64,000 nucleotides of DNA from Nissolia schottii (GCA_003254905.1 QANU01007296.1:1-64000); one strand, 5' to 3'; positions 1-11,803 are shown, numbered from the stretch's first letter. Made by a program: numbers and translations. Notes: a model not told the origin generated them from the sequence alone.

Positions 1-62
1 GCATGTATATGTATTAGCGAGTTTTATATATCCGCCGCGCATCGCGCGGGTATATAATCTAG
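1..62 (+). mobile_element. Helitron 3' terminus
   Basis: The sequence shows a perfect 6-bp stem (CCGCGC / GCGCGG, 35-40 and 44-49) with a 3-base loop. Nine bases later comes CTAG (59-62), followed directly by T. A short GC hairpin just upstream of a terminal CTRR, inserted before T, is the known signature of a plant Helitron 3' end. Only the last 62 bases lie in the window, so size and coding content cannot be judged. Confidence 0.75.
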
Positions 63-240
63 TATTATTTTAAAGCACGTTGTTCTTTTGTTTTTTTGGT
101 AAGTTAAACACAATGTTCTAAAATATATTTTTTGATACATCATCCATACCATTCCAAACAAGCACCAATTATACTTGGCGGAGTACAAAGGTAATGATTA
201 TGAAGACAGTGAAGACCAACCAACAATAGAGTGACATTAT
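63..240. other. 3' flank of the first P450 copy
   Basis: No gene. The words around 108-175 (a TTCTAAAATATA-like run, then TGATACATCA and CCAAACAAGCACCAATTA) recur in the same order at about 9668-9735 and 14170-14245, downstream of the second and third P450 genes. This is therefore the shared 3' flank of the tandem duplication. The Helitron end lies just outside it. Confidence 0.5.
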
Positions 241-626
241 GTTACTACTAGAAAATTTGTTTATTGAGCGGAACATTTGTGGTGGACACGTTTTCACCGC
301 AAATTTGTGTGAGAAGATTTCAATCACAAATTTGGTGAAAAGTTGCAGCGGATATATATTCATGTTAAGTTTGGCTTTTACGGCAGAAACATTGTTTTGC
401 AGCGACAATTTTGCTGCAAGGTTCCTTGCAAAATTTGTGACAGAGTACCGTCTGCCGCAAAATCATTTTCACCGCAAAGATCATCTTACGCTACAAAATC
501 ATTTGTGACAGAGCTTCGTTTTCATCACAACTTTCACCGCAAAGATCATCTTACGCTACAAAACAGTGTATATTTTTTTGTTGTAAATTTTGTGCAAAAA
601 GTTATGAAGAGAAATTCTTGTACAGG
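241..626. mobile_element. possible degraded CACTA-like short element
   Basis: The left edge reads TTACTACTAGAAAA, close to the CACTACTAGAAAA ends of plant CACTA elements. The right edge (about 611-626) has TTCTTGTACA, close to a TTCTTGTAGTG end. Between them are many variants of a TTTCACCGCAAA / GCAGCGG word on both strands, as in CACTA subterminal repeats. A 32-bp direct repeat lies at 467-498 and 532-563. I could not find a clean 3-bp target duplication, so the class is uncertain. Confidence 0.3.
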
Positions 627-1070
627 TTTGAACCACGTTTAATATATGATCTAAAAATATTATTAACCATTGATGCTAATTTTGTAGTGTTTAAAAACAT
701 GTAATAAAAAAAAGAAGAAATTAACGGATAACATTGTTCCTACTTCATTGAATTAAATGTGGTCGAAGACCATAAGAATTCCTCCAATATGAAACCACAA
801 AATTTATTTGAAATTTATCTATGAATGTCTAGAAGGTAAGCTCCATCATAATCTAGAACTAAATGCAGGGAGATAATGAGAAAAGAAGTATATATCTCAA
901 CGTATTTCTTGAGCACAAACTAAACCTCTTCGCATCGGAGCGTATTCAAATGTTCATAACAAATGTGCATAGATGCGTAAACATAGGATGAGAATATCCT
1001 AACAGTTTGCTTGTCATAAAACATACACAAAAACTACGTGGGTTTTAGGTGCTGTAGATTTCACTACACT
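627..1070. other. AT-rich spacer, no gene seen
   Basis: I see no coding region, clear repeat boundary or RNA gene here. The last 50 bases lead into the stop codon of the P450 pseudogene. Confidence 0.5.
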
Positions 1071-1131
1071 TCATTGATAAAGAGAAAGTGATAAGCGAGG
1101 CTTGACTAAAACCTCTAGTGGTGTGGTTTTG

Positions 1132-3711
1132 TTGTGACCGCTAACTTGATCTCAAGTAAGGTTTGGACCTTCGTTGGTCCTTAGTTTTTAATTCTAGTAA
1201 AAATGATATTATGTCAATTTTTTAATAATTACAATTAGATTTATTTTATTTTTTATTTTCTAATGAGAGTCACTTGTCAAAATGTCTTATTTCTTAACTT
1301 AATTATAGAGAAAGTGAGAGACTCATAAGGATATCCTTACCGGCCGTCACCACCCCCGACAGATACAAAAGTGAAAGCAATGTAAGCAATATCTCTATTA
1401 GGGATGGAAATTCAGCAGATAATTCTTTATAGACTAACACACAGCAATAGCCACAGAGAGACTAAGGTAGGGTAGGTCCTTGCTTGTTAAGGCAACCGCA
1501 AACAAGAGTGCAATTTGTGCAACCCCATATATCATAATACCGCATGCTCGATTAATAATGCCACATGCTACACACAAACCCCTACTCAAAATTCCAAGAA
1601 ACAAATACAAAGCTGGTATAACATTAGTGAGTTATGAACCATTTGAAGAAGGAATACATCAAATTGGACTCAAGTTCAGTTAGATTATATCCTTATGAAC
1701 AACAACAACACAAGTACTAACAGAAATCAATCAATTAATTTTGACAAAACTTACCTCCAGCAGGACAAATTATACGCACTTGCAAATAAATTAAAACTGA
1801 ACAAAACTAATCGTTACATACAGAGATCAACGACTCAGAGCTAGGGTCTACCAAAAACTCTCCAAATCTTACCGCGACCAAGCTATTTGCTTACATAGCT
1901 TTCACTTTTGTTTCTATCGAGGGGGTGGAGGCGGCAGTGGCGGCGGTGGCAAGGATATCCTTGTGGGTCTCTCACTTTCTTTATAATTAGGTTAAGAAAA
2001 TAATATTTTGACAAGTGACTCTCATTGTAAAATAAAAAATAAAATAACTCTAATTGTAATTATTAAAAAATTGACTGATAAGTGCCAAATTGTGATGATT
2101 TTAAAGAACTTAAAAGGCACTTATCTACTTTGTTTTTATACTAATTTGTGAATTTATTCCCCGTTTTACACAATTTTGAAAAGATAGTTTATGTATGGAT
2201 AACTTGTTAAACTTTGATAAAAATTGCAGAAAAACAAGAAGGATTACAAAGAAAGAAAATACCATGCAATTGTTACAATGGACGAAAGAGGAAAGAAGAG
2301 TTTTTAGAACAGGCCGCTCAGCGGCATCATCATACCGCTCAGCTGTATGCAACAGGGTCGCTCAATGATTTAACCAAATACGCTGAGCGATTATACCTGC
2401 CACGCCACTTGCAGCCGCCACATTTATGATGCCAGCCAAGCAAGCCGCCACCAGGTGTCGCCGGAGGGAATCTGTCAGAAGATCAGCCACTAGCAGCCGC
2501 CATGATGGACTGTCCGCTCAGCGAAGCCATTAACTCGCTCAGCGGTGAACCAACCCGCTGAGCGGCCTTGTCGAGGCCTATAAATAGAGGGCACCCCTGC
2601 AGCTTCATTCACTCACTTCCATACCTGAAAATCACTTCCATCCATTCCCTTTACATTATTCACTCCATATTTTGAGTTAGGAATAAGAAGAAAGGCTTAG
2701 GAATTAGAGAATCCCTTAGGGGAAGTGCTGAAGAAATTTCCAACGGTTGTAGTTCATGGTGGAAGTGTGGAAGCAAACCACCATCCTTCTTCAACCTACT
2801 CTCTCTCTAAAGTCCTTGTAAGCTTGTAAACTATCCATATCCATGGATAGCTAACTTTCTTTCTTGTTGGGATTTGATGTGTTGTATTTCTTAAATGTAT
2901 TCATCTTGACTTATGTGATATGAATCTATGTTGTTCTACGATTTTAATGGTTTGATCTTGTACTTAATGCCAGTTTTGGTTTAGCTTATTGAATCTTGAT
3001 TCAAGACTTAATTGTATGAGTGAAAGCTATACTATTAAGTTGTATCCAAGTTAGGTTTTAATCTTGCTATTCTAAGCTTGATGTTATGCTTAAATGTTGT
3101 GAACGAAAGTTACTATCATTAAAGTCTGACCTAGATCAATTCATCTAATTCTTAGTTGCCATAATTGGAATAAAGGATTAGTCGTGTTAACATCCGAATT
3201 AATGTTGATTTTTGCTTTGTTAGTTTGTGCAAGAGATTGACAAAATAATAAAAGGAAACCGAGTGATCTTAACATGCTTGAAAGAGATGATTAAGTTAAG
3301 AACTGATGGCGATAAAATCAAGAACTCATAGATCATATCTACTAAGTTATTGGTTACATTGAAGTGGTATTGCAAATCAAATCCCAACATCTTTCTTTAC
3401 TATCCAAACTCAATTTAATTTATGCTTTATACCTTAGGTTCTTTTCTTTGTTAAAAATCACAAACAAAATCATCCATCCTTGATTGCTTAAATTATCACA
3501 ACCCAAGGAACGATTGTTTTAAAGCATCAATCCCAGATAATGACAACCTTCTCACTATACTGCAATTGAATCCCTCGAGGATTTGAAAGCAAAAAACAGT
3601 AGACGGAAAATAAACTAGAGAATGCAATAAATAGCTTTCAACATTGACATGGGATTATTTTTAGAATTAAAAACTAAAAATCAATAAAAATACAAAACGT
3701 TAGACGTGAGC
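1132..3711. mobile_element. Mutator-like element with long inverted arms, inserted in the P450 exon
   Basis: The element is flanked by a perfect 9-bp duplication, GTGGTTTTG (1123-1131 and 3712-3720). Removing it restores the P450 exon without a break. The left arm (about 1132-1395) is matched in reverse complement by the right arm (about 1890-2075 continuing at 3644-3711), including a shared AAGGATATCCTT word and an AAAAGTGAAAGC word. The arms total about 260 bp. Without the LTR nested in the right arm, the element is about 1 kb. A 9-bp target duplication with arms this long fits a non-autonomous MULE. I see no transposase. Confidence 0.8.
2076..3643 (+). mobile_element. solo LTR, probably Ty3/gypsy type, nested in the MULE
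   Basis: This 1568-bp unit starts TGATAAGTGCC and ends TTTCAACA, with 5-bp target copies TTGAC at 2071-2075 and 3644-3648. The MULE right arm is continuous across it. It holds several CGCTCAGCG/CGCTGAGCG words (about 2308-2565) and a TATAAATAGAG promoter-like box near 2579, followed by a typical LTR leader. There is no internal coding region, so it reads as a fossil left by LTR-LTR recombination. It is younger than the MULE that carries it. The gypsy assignment rests on length and style only. Confidence 0.75.
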
Positions 3712-4280
3712 GTGGTTTTGATGTTTGTAAGTCCAAAAGTGGTGCTCATATCAACTTGGGCATTGAAGGGGGTAGTGACCTCAAAAGCATGCAAGAAAAC
3801 AGCTAATGCCAAGTGTGTCATTTGAAGGCCAAATTATTTTCCATGACATGGCCTTCTTCCGTCGCCAAAAGGAAGCAACTCAAAATGTTGACCCTTCATA
3901 TTCACTCCCTTGTGGGTAGTCATGAATCTTTCTAGTTTAAACTCTAATGGATCTGACCATACGCGAGGATTCCTATGTAGCTTCCAAAGGTTCAAAATCA
4001 ATTGAGTACCTCCTTGGATGTGGTATCCCCCTAAGATACAATCCTCTGTGAATTCACTTGCACCTAATAGTGGAGCAACTAGATATAGTCGCATTGCCTC
4101 CTTAACCACAGCTTGAAGGTAAACTAATTTGTTAATATCTAATTCATTCACTAGTCTCTCTCCTGCGTGTTCAACTAGTTCAGCTTAAACTTTCTTCAAA
4201 GCATGGCAGTTATTCAACAATAATGAAAGTGTCCATGTCATAGTAACTGTGGTTGTGTCTGTTGCCCCTACCATCAACAT

Positions 4281-4469
4281 CTATAAAACGAAACAATACT
4301 ATCGCTAATTAATGATTATTGTAAAAATGAAAACTAGCACTACTTAATTATTATTGTAAAAAAAAAAAAAAGAGAATAACGGGGCAAAGCTTATTAACAG
4401 AGTAAATGTTTTTTCGGTAATATAAATCGATATATAGCAAAGGGATCAACATCCCAAAATAAGAAAGAC
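4281..4469. other. remnant of P450 intron / spacer
   Basis: The sequence follows the exon 2 acceptor of the first P450 and should be intron. It soon becomes AT-rich and merges with the repeat that begins near 4470. Exon 1 is not found. Confidence 0.4.
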
Positions 4470-4985
4470 CCAAATGCTGCCAACTAATGATTTACACAAT
4501 CACATTATGTGTACAAATTTTTTTTACACACGTACTAACTTTTTTAAATACGAAATCAAATCAAATCAAATCAGATATGTGACGTATTAAATAGTGAAAA
4601 GTAATTGTCACACTCTCTCCATTCTTTCATTCACACTCTAAGCTAGTGGACTCACTCTCTACCACGCACAAATATTTAAAATATATGCATAAACTTTTCA
4701 ATTGACGTGCACAAACTTTTCAACCACCAAAAACAAATATGACGGAAAAGTAAACGAAAATGAAGATGAAGAAAAAAACTTTTGAATAAATATGCGCAAA
4801 TTTTCCTACATTCATTCACAAATATTTGGAAAACAAAAAATAACGAATATGATGAAACAAAAATTAAAACTCTTGGATTCATAAATAATAAGACGGAAAC
4901 TAAAAAAATGATGACAAATTGGGGAAAAAAAGGGAGAAAAAATATGAAAAGAAGAAGAAGAAGTATATATTAAGGAGAGCGAGTT
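4470..4985 (+). repeat. dispersed repeat, copy 1 (partner at 53120-53785)
   Basis: Long collinear similarity to 53120-53785. Shared blocks include AAATGCTG, GTTTACACAAT, AATACGAAA then AATCAAATC, ATTAAATAGTGAAAAGTAA, CACACTCTAAG, many ACAAACTTTT words, and ACTCTTGGATTCATAAA near the end. The two copies lie about 49 kb apart in the same orientation and differ by many substitutions and indels. No coding capacity and no obvious terminal repeats, so the class is unknown. This copy lies where exon 1 of the P450 pseudogene would be expected. Confidence 0.65.
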
Positions 4986-5520
4986 GTATAAAAAATGATA
5001 ATATTTTTAGAATATATTTTAGAATTCTTTAAAGTTTTATTACTTTTGATATTTTTATAATTTATGTTCAAGTTATTATTATCCTAATTTTATTGAGACT
5101 AGTAAATATTAAAATATAATCAATCTTTTAATAAAAATAGAATTTAAAGCACTTTTTAACAATAAATAATATGATATTAAATAATAAATATAATAACTAA
5201 TCCACACGACAACACATGTATTCTGTTAGTTTTTTTTAGGATAATGTATTCTATTAGTCATGTATCAAACTATTCCTTATCGAATCAAAATCTAACCACT
5301 CATTATAAATGATATTTATCTCATCTCACCATCTCTAATGAATAATGAGATCTTAAACATTACTGTCTACTTTTTATTTTGAAAAGTAGAGGATTGATCC
5401 AACATCCAGTATCCACCATTGGATGGGACCCATAATCCTATGAGATCACATCTAAAGGTGGATGAGTTTTATGTTATCACACTATCCCACAAATAACACA
5501 ACTCAATAGATGACAAAATA
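4986..5520. other. AT-rich spacer, no gene seen
   Basis: Very AT-rich DNA without a convincing reading frame, RNA gene or repeat boundary. Confidence 0.5.
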
Positions 5521-5523
5521 TAA

Positions 5524-5941
5524 TGGGGTGTTTGGTATGAGGTAATCTATCCAGATTATCAGTAATCTGACTTCTAAATTATCTGATAATCCACATTGAC
5601 TTGTTTGGTGCGACAGGATTGTTGGTAATCTAGATTACACAGGTAATCCACATTGCCTTCAAATTGTCTACCTCCATGAGAGGCGTCTATCTAGAATACC
5701 GCCTCTAAGTAATCCTAAATAATAGTAATAATAATAAAATTAATAACAAAATATTAATAATAATAATAATAATAATAAAATAAGTAATGTATATTACTTT
5801 GTAATGTAAATTCTCAATTACATTACATGTGTATAACAAACACAACAATATAACATTACCAACAATTTAACACGTAATAATCTTTCTAAAAAGTAATTTA
5901 GATTACCTGTTAATCTTAGAAGTAACATACCAAATGCCTCC
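5524..5941. mobile_element. PIF/Harbinger (Tourist-like) MITE
   Basis: The element is 418 bp with imperfect inverted ends: TGGGGTGTTTGGTATG on the left, and CATACCAAATGCCTCC on the right. TAA lies on both sides (5521-5523 and 5942-5944), the target preference of PIF/Harbinger elements. Inside, GGTAATCT/AGATTACC words recur on both strands and an (AAT)n tract lies near 5757-5780. It has no coding capacity, so it is a MITE. Confidence 0.7.
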
Positions 5942-6029
5942 TAAAAGAATAAACAATGTTATATGGACAACAACAAAATAGACAACATCAGTCAACCAAG
6001 AAAAAAAAGGAAAAGTGTCAATTTCAATC

Positions 6030-7620
6030 TCTTTTTCCATCATAATAACTCTCTTTTCACTTTTTCTCTTTTTTCTTTTATATCTTTGATATAAAAGAAA
6101 CCTACATTCTGAATCAAAGATAACTTTGCTGATAAAAGAAACCAACATAAAAATGTTGATTTCTTCTTTCTTTAGAGTTGGTTTTTTTTGACAAAGTTGA
6201 TTTTTTTTCAACATAATTGAATTCTTATTCTGATGGATAAAGAGTGAAATGTATAAGAGGTCTAAAAGGAATCAATTCTCTTAAAAAATATAAGACGCCA
6301 ATTTCATTTTTCTCTCCATCATAATCATTCTCTTTTCACTTTGGGTTAATTATGTTTTTAGTCCCTGTAAAATTTGAAAGTTTGGTTTTAGTCCCTGTAT
6401 GAAAGTTTTAGTCCCTGCAAAAATTGAAAGTTTGATTTTAGTCCCTAAAGTTGGATGGGAGTTGACTGCGCTGACATGGCCGCTAATGGAGCTGACGCGG
6501 CATGCCACATGAGATGCCACGTGACATAACCCAAAATAATAAAACCTGACCCATACCCGGATTGCCCACCCGACCTGACCCGGATTTAATTTAAAAAAAA
6601 AATACAAACAGCCCCTTTACCAGCCCCCTTACCCGTACCCCCACCCCACTGTTGTCTCTCCTCGCCGCTCCTCTCCGACGTCGTCGTCCTCCTTGCCTTG
6701 CCGCCTCGCAACCTCTGCTTGTGTGCTCCTCGCCTCGCCGCTTCCTCCTCGCCTCAGCCCAGATCCAAGCTCCCGCCGGCAACCTCGCGACCTCTGCTCG
6801 CTTGCTCATCGCGTCGCGGCTGCCTTCCTCCTCGCCTCGGCCCAGACCCACCTCTCTTTTCCTCTCGCGAGACCTCCCAGATCTGCTCGTTTGCGTCTCA
6901 CGATCTACCACTAGCTCCGCCTTGTGTTTCCTGTGGCTGGCGTTTCTTCTCCGCGCATCCGCCTGCCGCTAGCCGCCAGCACCACCGCCGTTCTCCCGGC
7001 AGCTTGTATTGTTGTTGTTGTTTTTTGCTTTGCTGGGTTTCTCATTGGTGGGGTAGGGTGATGGCGGCGAGGAGGGTGGATTGGGTTCAGGCGGCGGCGG
7101 GGAGAGAGGTGGGGTGGGTGGGGTTAGGGAGAGAGATGAGAGGAGACAAATGGTGGGGTGGGTGGGGTTAGAGAGAGAGATGAGAGAAGCTGGGGTTAAG
7201 GGAAATTGTTTTTTTTTAAATTTAAATCAAACCGGGTCAGATCATGGGTAAAATTTCAAAATTTTGGGTTATGCCACGTGGCACGCCATGTCAGCGCCAG
7301 GTCAGCGCCGCTTTAGCACCATTAGCGGCCACGTCAGCGCAATCAATTCTCATCCAGCTCCAAGGACTAAAAACAAACTTTTAATTTGCACAGGAACTAA
7401 AACTTTTATACAGTGACTAAAACCAAACTTTCAAATTTTACAGGGACTAAAAACATAATTAAGCCTTTCACTTTTTTTATTTTTTTTCATTGTGTATGAC
7501 ATAAAAGGAACCAACAATAATGTTGATTTCTTCATTTCAACAGGTTGATTTTTTTTAGCGATGTTGATTTTTTTTTAGCAGTGTTAGTTTCTTTTTACAA
7601 CAAAGAAAAGAGAAAAAAGT
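6030..7620. repeat. degenerate tandem duplication split by the MULE
   Basis: A block with CCATCATAAT, CTCTTTTCACTTT, AAAGAAACCAAC and TGTTGATTTCTTC words occurs at about 6030-6240. It occurs again at about 6305-6342 continuing at 7466-7600. The second copy is interrupted by the Pack-MULE-like element. Both copies are AT-rich and non-coding. Related GTTGGTTTC/GAAACCAAC words continue to about 7860. Confidence 0.45.
6343..7465. mobile_element. Pack-MULE-like element with GC-rich cargo
   Basis: A perfect 9-bp target duplication TTTCACTTT (6334-6342 and 7466-7474) flanks ends reading GGGTTAATTATG and CATAATTAAGCC. The inverted arms are about 250 bp long (about 6343-6600 and 7215-7465). They share TTTTTAGTCCCTG, then AAATTTGAAAGTTTGG, then GACGTGGC-type and GCCACGTG words. 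Between the arms, about 6610-7200 is strikingly rich in G and C with many CpGs, unlike all surrounding DNA. It includes a degenerate tandem repeat of about 90 bp (about 6705-6850). Open frames exist on both strands, but none resembles a protein I know. Acquired host DNA between MULE ends is the usual meaning of this layout; here that is inference. Confidence 0.75.
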
Positions 7621-9860
7621 GTACAGAGATTTACAATACAAGAAAAGCTACAACAAATTGATGTCAGAAAGAGAATGATAAGGCCGTTTTGTTTTATTCC
7701 TATTGAATAAAGAAATCAACTCGGTTGAAAATAGAGACTAACACTATTGAAAGAGAAAAAATTAATTCCCCTAGGAAAAAAGAAACTAACATGTTTAAAC
7801 AGAGGAACCAACACGTTGGTTTCCTTTTTCAACGGAGTTAATTTGTTTTTGCAACGACATTAAATTATTGTTCTGATTTGGAGAGTGTATGTGCAAAATG
7901 AATGAGAGACAATAATATGATATTGTGCGGAAAAAAAAAACTACCACTATAAATAGAATTAATTGGACTTACATCTCATTCGCATACTACACCCTTTCTA
8001 TTATTCATTCAGTTACTAATCTGTTATAGTAGTTAAATTCTGTTTGTCCTCTACCTATATAATTAGTTAAGCTTACCTCTTTAACCGGTTACCCTCAGCT
8101 CTTTTCCTCTTGTATATAACAATTTAATTGTTAGATGTTTGTTAATTCAAGCTTGGTCAATTTTTCGTCAAAGATTGAGTCAACAATTTATATTTAGATA
8201 ATCATTCCAACCCTGCTTAGATAAGTTGATAAGGTGCATCAACTATAAGTGATAAGGTTTATGTAGATGATTTATATACAACATGTAACACTCTAGTTAA
8301 TTAATTATGTTTAAGTCATAATTAATGCTCGTTAATTGTCATGTTTTTGCATTTACTTACCTTGACCTAATTTTATAAAATACTTAATTGGAAAATACGA
8401 GAACTTTTGCAGAAAAACTCATAATTAAGTTTAAAAACTTGAGCTGTACAAAGTGATACTTTATTTTCTGTAAAAGCAATAGACAACAAAAGGCGTAACA
8501 ATAATGGAACAATCAAATTGACATAAGTTGAATATACCTCAAACACAATTTATAGATAGTAATAATAATAACGATCCATTACAAAACATCATCACCTATG
8601 CCATGCAGGGCATCACCACAAAATAAACAAAACACATATCCTAATAATAAAGATGAGGACCTCAAAATATGTTAGCTCGTCGTAACCATTGATAACAAAA
8701 GTACACAAATAGATCCATACATAACAACAGAAAAGATAACTGAACGAGATAGAAACACAAGCGCTAATACACCCAAGTCTCAGAAGCATCGCCAAGACAG
8801 AAATATGCATTGACATTTTTGTATTCCTTAGTTGATATAAAATATATATATTAAGGAGTTTACAGTGAAAAATTGACTCGATGAGCCAGTTCGTAGGTTT
8901 TATGGTTCGACCATAAAAGAGCCCTATGGCTAGGGTTGGTTTTCATGTGGAGTGTTTAAGTTAATTATCTAATCCTTTGAGTATAAGTATGTCTCTATGG
9001 GTGAAACTTTTCTCAAGATTAATAAAGATAGGAAACAACGTCTAGATATTCTTGGTTCCAAGAGGATTCACTCCCTGAAGGGAGCCACAATAAAAAATTA
9101 CAGGTTTCGATAGCTTGAAATGTAAAAACATTTTTTGGTCAACAGTCTATCATTTCATATGAGTTTAATTACTGCAAAGAAATTGTCATTGTTGTCGGTG
9201 ATAGACTCCGTGGGTGCACCAAAAAAAATTGTAATGATACATCAACCATATAATATGCAAGCAATTCCGCTTCAACTGGATAGTGAATTCGCAGTGCGCA
9301 TAGACCTTTCTCAGTGTATGTTTTGGTTTCCAATCAAGTTCGCTGTCATGAGGGTACATGCGCCTGTTATTCGTTTTCAGATTTGTTATGTGAAACCTTT
9401 TTTTCAAACATCATATGAATATTAGGTATCAATATAATGATCTTAAAATATAATTTGAGAAATTTTTGTATAAACACAACTCAACTAGCTCAGAAGGATG
9501 AGTCCTTTTCACTCACTACAACCCGGGTTAATTAGCTTATTTTAATTATTGATATACTATCAATATCATTTTTATTCAAAATTACAGTCTTTATTTAAAA
9601 GAGGACAATTTAATTGGGAAAAAAAAGAATATTATTATTTTTCAAAAGAAAAAGTGAATATTATTATTTTAGAACACATTTTTCTAAAAATATTATGAAA
9701 CATCAACCCTATAATTCCAAACACGAATCAATTGGGAGTAGGGGAAGGACAAAGGTGGTTTGAACTAATTAATAAGGGAGGACATATATAAAAATATAGA
9801 TAAATTGACTAGGAATTTTTCTATGCACGTCATTTAAGCTGCATTGGTCTTCACTCCACT
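7475..9860. other. AT-rich spacer downstream of the second P450
   Basis: No gene recognised. From about 9340 onward the sequence matches about 14025 onward (for example CAGATTTGTTAT then ATAATTTGAGAAA), so this is where the tandem duplication unit of the second and third P450 genes begins. The rest shows nothing I can name. Confidence 0.5.
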
Positions 9861-11689
9861 TCATTGATAAAGAGAAGGTGATAAGCGAGGTTTTACCAAG
9901 ATCTCAAGTGGTGTGCTTTTCATGTTTGTAAGTCCAAAAGCAGCGCTCAAATCAACTTGGCCATTGAAGGGGATATTGACCTCAAAAGCGTGCAAGAAAG
10001 CAGCTAATGCTAAGAGTGTCATTTGAAGGCCAAATGATATTCCAGGACACGATCTTCTACCGCCACCAAAGGGAAGTAATTCAAAATGTTGACCCTTCAC
10101 ATCCACTCCCTTTTGAGTGGTCATGAACCTTTCTGGTTTGAACTCTAATGGATCTGACCATATGCGAGGATCTCGGTGTAGCTTCCACACATTCAAAATC
10201 ATCCGGGTACCTGCTTGGATATGGTAACCCCCTAATGTACAGTCTTGCGTGAACTCACGTTGACCTGATAGTGGAGCCGCTGGATACAACCGCATTGCTT
10301 CTTTAACCACAGCTTGAAGGTATACTAGTTTAGTGATATCTGATTCATTCACTAAACGATCTTTGCCTACGTGCTCGTCTAATTCATCTTTAACTTTCTT
10401 TAAAGCATGGTGATCATTAAGTAATAACGAAAGTGCCCATATCATAGTAACTGCTGTTGTATCTGTTGCCCCTGCAATCAAAGTCTGCAAAATGCAAAAA
10501 TATATATATCTCATCATCAATTTCAAACTTTTGAATACTAAATCAATCTTAATTATTTTGTTCAATATGAATAGTATTTTGCTTTTCGGCTTGGAAACTG
10601 ACCAAATATAGTTTATGAAGATCATGGTTTCTGACGAACTATGTATGAGTAAGTTATAATATATGTGTGCGCGCGCTTGTTATATTTGTATATCAATCAT
10701 TTAGGAGAAAGGCAACGAAGGAAAATCAATGTTACCAGGCAGGTGGCTTTGTTGACAGTGTCAGCATCATAACCAGCGATAGCAGTGCCATCAAGGACAC
10801 GAAGCAAGACGTCCATAAAGTCTTGCTCTGTTTTGGTGTGACCAGAGCCTCTATTCTTCTGGCGATGTTCTTCTAACCACTCAGATATGATGATGTCCAT
10901 TTCTTTAGCTGTCCTTTTCATCTCCTTGACTTGACCACCAAAATTATCAAGCCACCCAAGAGCAGGGATGGCGTCCCCAAGCACAAGCACTCCGGTCAAA
11001 TGGAAGAACTCTCTAAAAACCCTTCGAACTTGTCGCACGTGCTCTTCATGCCCGCTTCTGGCCGAGTATCGCTTCCCAGCGATCATCTTCAGAATAACGT
11101 TGAGATTCAAGTCTCCTAGCCACTGCGTCATCTCCACCAACAGATCACCATGGCCGTCTCTTTTCTCCACCCATGTTCCGTATAGCTCTTTCAACGACAT
11201 CTCCATCTCTGAAGCTCTACCACCTCGAAGCATCTCAAATCGGCGAGTAGAGAGTAACTCCGAAGCTGTAATCTTACGTATCTCGCGCCAGAAATCCCCG
11301 TAAGGGGCGAAACTAAAATTAGCATAGTTCGCACCAAGTAACTTTGCGACGGTCAGTTTTGGACGAGATGAGACTATAGTATCAAGGGTGGTGAAACACT
11401 CCTTGGCTAGCTCCCAAGAGCTCACGACCACTGTTGGGTGAACACCAATTCTGATGCTGAATATTGGTCCCTCTTTATCTGCCAAGTCTCCTAGGGCAAT
11501 GTGAGGAAGCTGACCGCCAGAACCACCTAGGAGGCGAAGATGACCGATCAAAGGCCACCCACCGGCGGCCACCGGCGGCTTGTGGCCTGCGGATCTTGAG
11601 CTCCTGATGATGTAGTAAGATATGATGATTAGTATGCCAGCAACTCCCGCAATTACTGCGTCTAGATCCTTAGACATCATGAGACCCAT
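9861..11689 (-). CDS. CYP82-family cytochrome P450, intact (copy 2)
   Basis: Two exons: 10736-11689 (318 codons) and 9861-10484 (207 codons plus stop), with a 251-bp GT-AG phase-0 intron, giving 525 residues, normal for the family. The start is the first ATG of MGLMMSKD, 115 bp below a TATA box. N-terminal membrane anchor (about residues 9-25), proline-rich hinge [15 protein letters not shown]-helix AGATDTTA right after the splice junction, ExxR (KEAMRLYP), PERF (FKPERF) and heme loop [10 protein letters not shown] are all present. CYP82 enzymes are ER-bound NADPH-dependent monooxygenases of specialised metabolism. The substrate cannot be read from sequence. It is a tandem sister of 14355-16163, with about six residue differences, three in each exon. 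The subfamily is not assigned; CYP82D-like wording is only my impression. Confidence 0.95.
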
Positions 11690-11803
11690 CAAACCACAAT
11701 TTGATACTTTTTCTTTTTATGCTAATCACAATTTGATCTTTCTTTTTTCTTTTTGTGCTGCTAATCACAATTTGATCTGCCTCGGCTGAATTTGAACGCT
11801 TGG

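Larger units (their letters stand above)
1071..4280 (-). pseudogene. CYP82-family cytochrome P450 pseudogene, exon 2 only, split by a transposon
   Basis: Two blocks, 3721-4280 and 1071-1131, together give exon 2 of a CYP82-type P450: 621 nt, against 624 nt in each of the three intact neighbours. Visible parts are the I-helix GATDTT, the ExxR motif (KEAMRLY), a PERF-like FKLERF and a heme loop reading [10 protein letters not shown] with the cysteine kept. The final residues RLSLSLYQ and the stop match the neighbours. It is dead. There is an in-frame stop soon after HALKKV and another just after the heme loop, one codon is lost near GERLVN, and a 2.6-kb insertion sits about 20 codons before the end. 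No exon 1 is recognisable upstream (4281-9800), so the copy is also 5'-truncated. Such enzymes are ER-anchored monooxygenases. Confidence 0.9.

Noticed and set aside
6591-7171. Several GC-rich open frames on both strands
   Set aside because: They overlap each other, arise from base composition inside a MULE, and resemble no protein family.
9485-9530. CTAGCTCAGAAGGATGAG, like a tRNA A box, followed by CAACCCGGGTTAATT
   Set aside because: Only a short stretch resembles a tRNA or SINE head. No B box at the right distance and no cloverleaf, so not called.
10931-11303. Plus-strand open frames inside the P450 exons, repeated at 15405-15777 and 20175-20462
   Set aside because: Conserved only because they are antisense to conserved P450 exon 1. 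No independent evidence of coding.
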